Origin: Gammaproteobacteria bacterium
GTDB lineage: Bacteria > Pseudomonadota > Gammaproteobacteria > J044
Length of the DNA: 7,159 nt
Direction: 5' to 3'
Assembly (NCBI GenBank): GCA_026995955.1
Contig: JALWNJ010000086.1
Location: 1 to 7,159 of the forward strand
This document shows positions 6,783 through 7,159 of the stretch, piece by piece. The stretch's first letter is position 1, and every line of letters starts with the position of its first letter. The notes under the pieces are model-generated. The model made no database searches. It had not been told where the DNA came from and saw only the letters and a program-made list of their open reading frames with translations. The position numbers and the translations under genes are program-made.

Positions 6783-7159
6783 ATGAGTGAACTCAAGGCA
6801 CTGATCTTCGATGTGGACGGCACCCTGGCCGACACCGAGCGCCATGGCCATCGCGTGGCCTTCAACGAGGCCTTCCGCGAGCATGGGCTGGACTGGGAAT
6901 GGGACGAAGCCCTGTATGGCGAACTGCTGGCCATTACCGGCGGCAAGGAACGCATCCGCCACTATCTCTCCGGCCATCGCCCGGAGTTCCTGCAGCGTGA
7001 CGACATCGACACGCTGATCCCCGAGCTGCATCAGGCCAAGACGCGGCACTATCTGGCCCTGCTGGCAGAGGGGCGCATTCCCCTGCGTCCCGGTGTGGAG
7101 CGCCTGCTGCGCCAGGCGCTGGACGAGGGTCTGCGGCTGGCGATTGCCACCACCACCAC
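6783..7159 (+). CDS. cbbY: CbbY-like HAD-family sugar-phosphate phosphatase, 5' part (partial)
   Basis: This HAD-superfamily hydrolase of subfamily IA is cut by the right window edge after 125 codons (the family is usually about 220-260 residues). HAD motif I is FDVDGTLADTE, with nucleophile Asp10 and general acid/base Asp12. The cap domain carries the CbbY hallmark TGGKERI (residues 52-58) and FNEAF...DWEWDEALYGELL. Motif II appears as LAIATTT at the very edge. In Rhodobacter and plants, CbbY removes phosphate from xylulose-1,5-bisphosphate, a misfire product that inhibits RuBisCO. The resemblance to Rhodobacter CbbY, as I recall it, is strong across all 125 residues. No other Calvin-cycle gene is visible here, so the cbb link is by homology only. 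A related phosphatase with another sugar-phosphate substrate is the main alternative. The ATG at 6783 is supported by GAGGG six bases upstream. Confidence 0.88.
   Translation, partial: MSELKALIFDVDGTLADTERHGHRVAFNEAFREHGLDWEWDEALYGELLAITGGKERIRHYLSGHRPEFLQRDDIDTLIPELHQAKTRHYLALLAEGRIPLRPGVERLLRQALDEGLRLAIATTT

Overview
The window reads as a high-GC (about two-thirds G+C) gammaproteobacterial chromosome segment. All genes lie on the + strand. The first half carries the conserved gammaproteobacterial order pheS - pheT - ihfA - small MerR-type regulator. The PheS, PheT, IHF-alpha and MerR proteins look closest to those of Pseudomonas- and Chromatiales-like gammaproteobacteria. The last gene is a close match to CbbY, a phosphatase usually linked to RuBisCO and the Calvin cycle. 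This hints at an autotrophic or phototrophic lineage, but CbbY-like proteins also occur elsewhere, so the hint is only suggestive. No tRNA, insertion sequence, CRISPR array or phage gene was seen.

Bases 2-3343 form a tightly packed translation/nucleoid operon. The 3' end of pheS touches pheT (TAATG junction). The gap from pheT to ihfA is 6 bp. ihfA overlaps the MerR gene by 20 bp. The last third of pheT contains an unusually AT-rich stretch with atypical codons just upstream of ihfA. A dedicated ihfA promoter embedded in pheT, as known in Escherichia coli, is a reasonable explanation. The operon ends in a cluster of three perfect inverted repeats (3339-3414), probably the terminator region.

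Bases 3415-3495 are a short, A-rich leader with three near-identical heptamers (TTGCCGG/TTGTCGG). It precedes a large gene (3496-6729) for a membrane hybrid histidine kinase. The order in that protein is signal peptide, 7TMR-DISM extracellular domain, seven membrane helices, histidine kinase core, receiver, PAS and a C-terminal domain of about 100 residues that I cannot assign to a named family. That C-terminal domain is the most interesting unexplained item here.

Bases 6730-6782 hold a candidate extended -10 promoter and a clear ribosome binding site for cbbY, which runs off the right edge. Nothing in the sequence shows that the kinase controls either neighbour.
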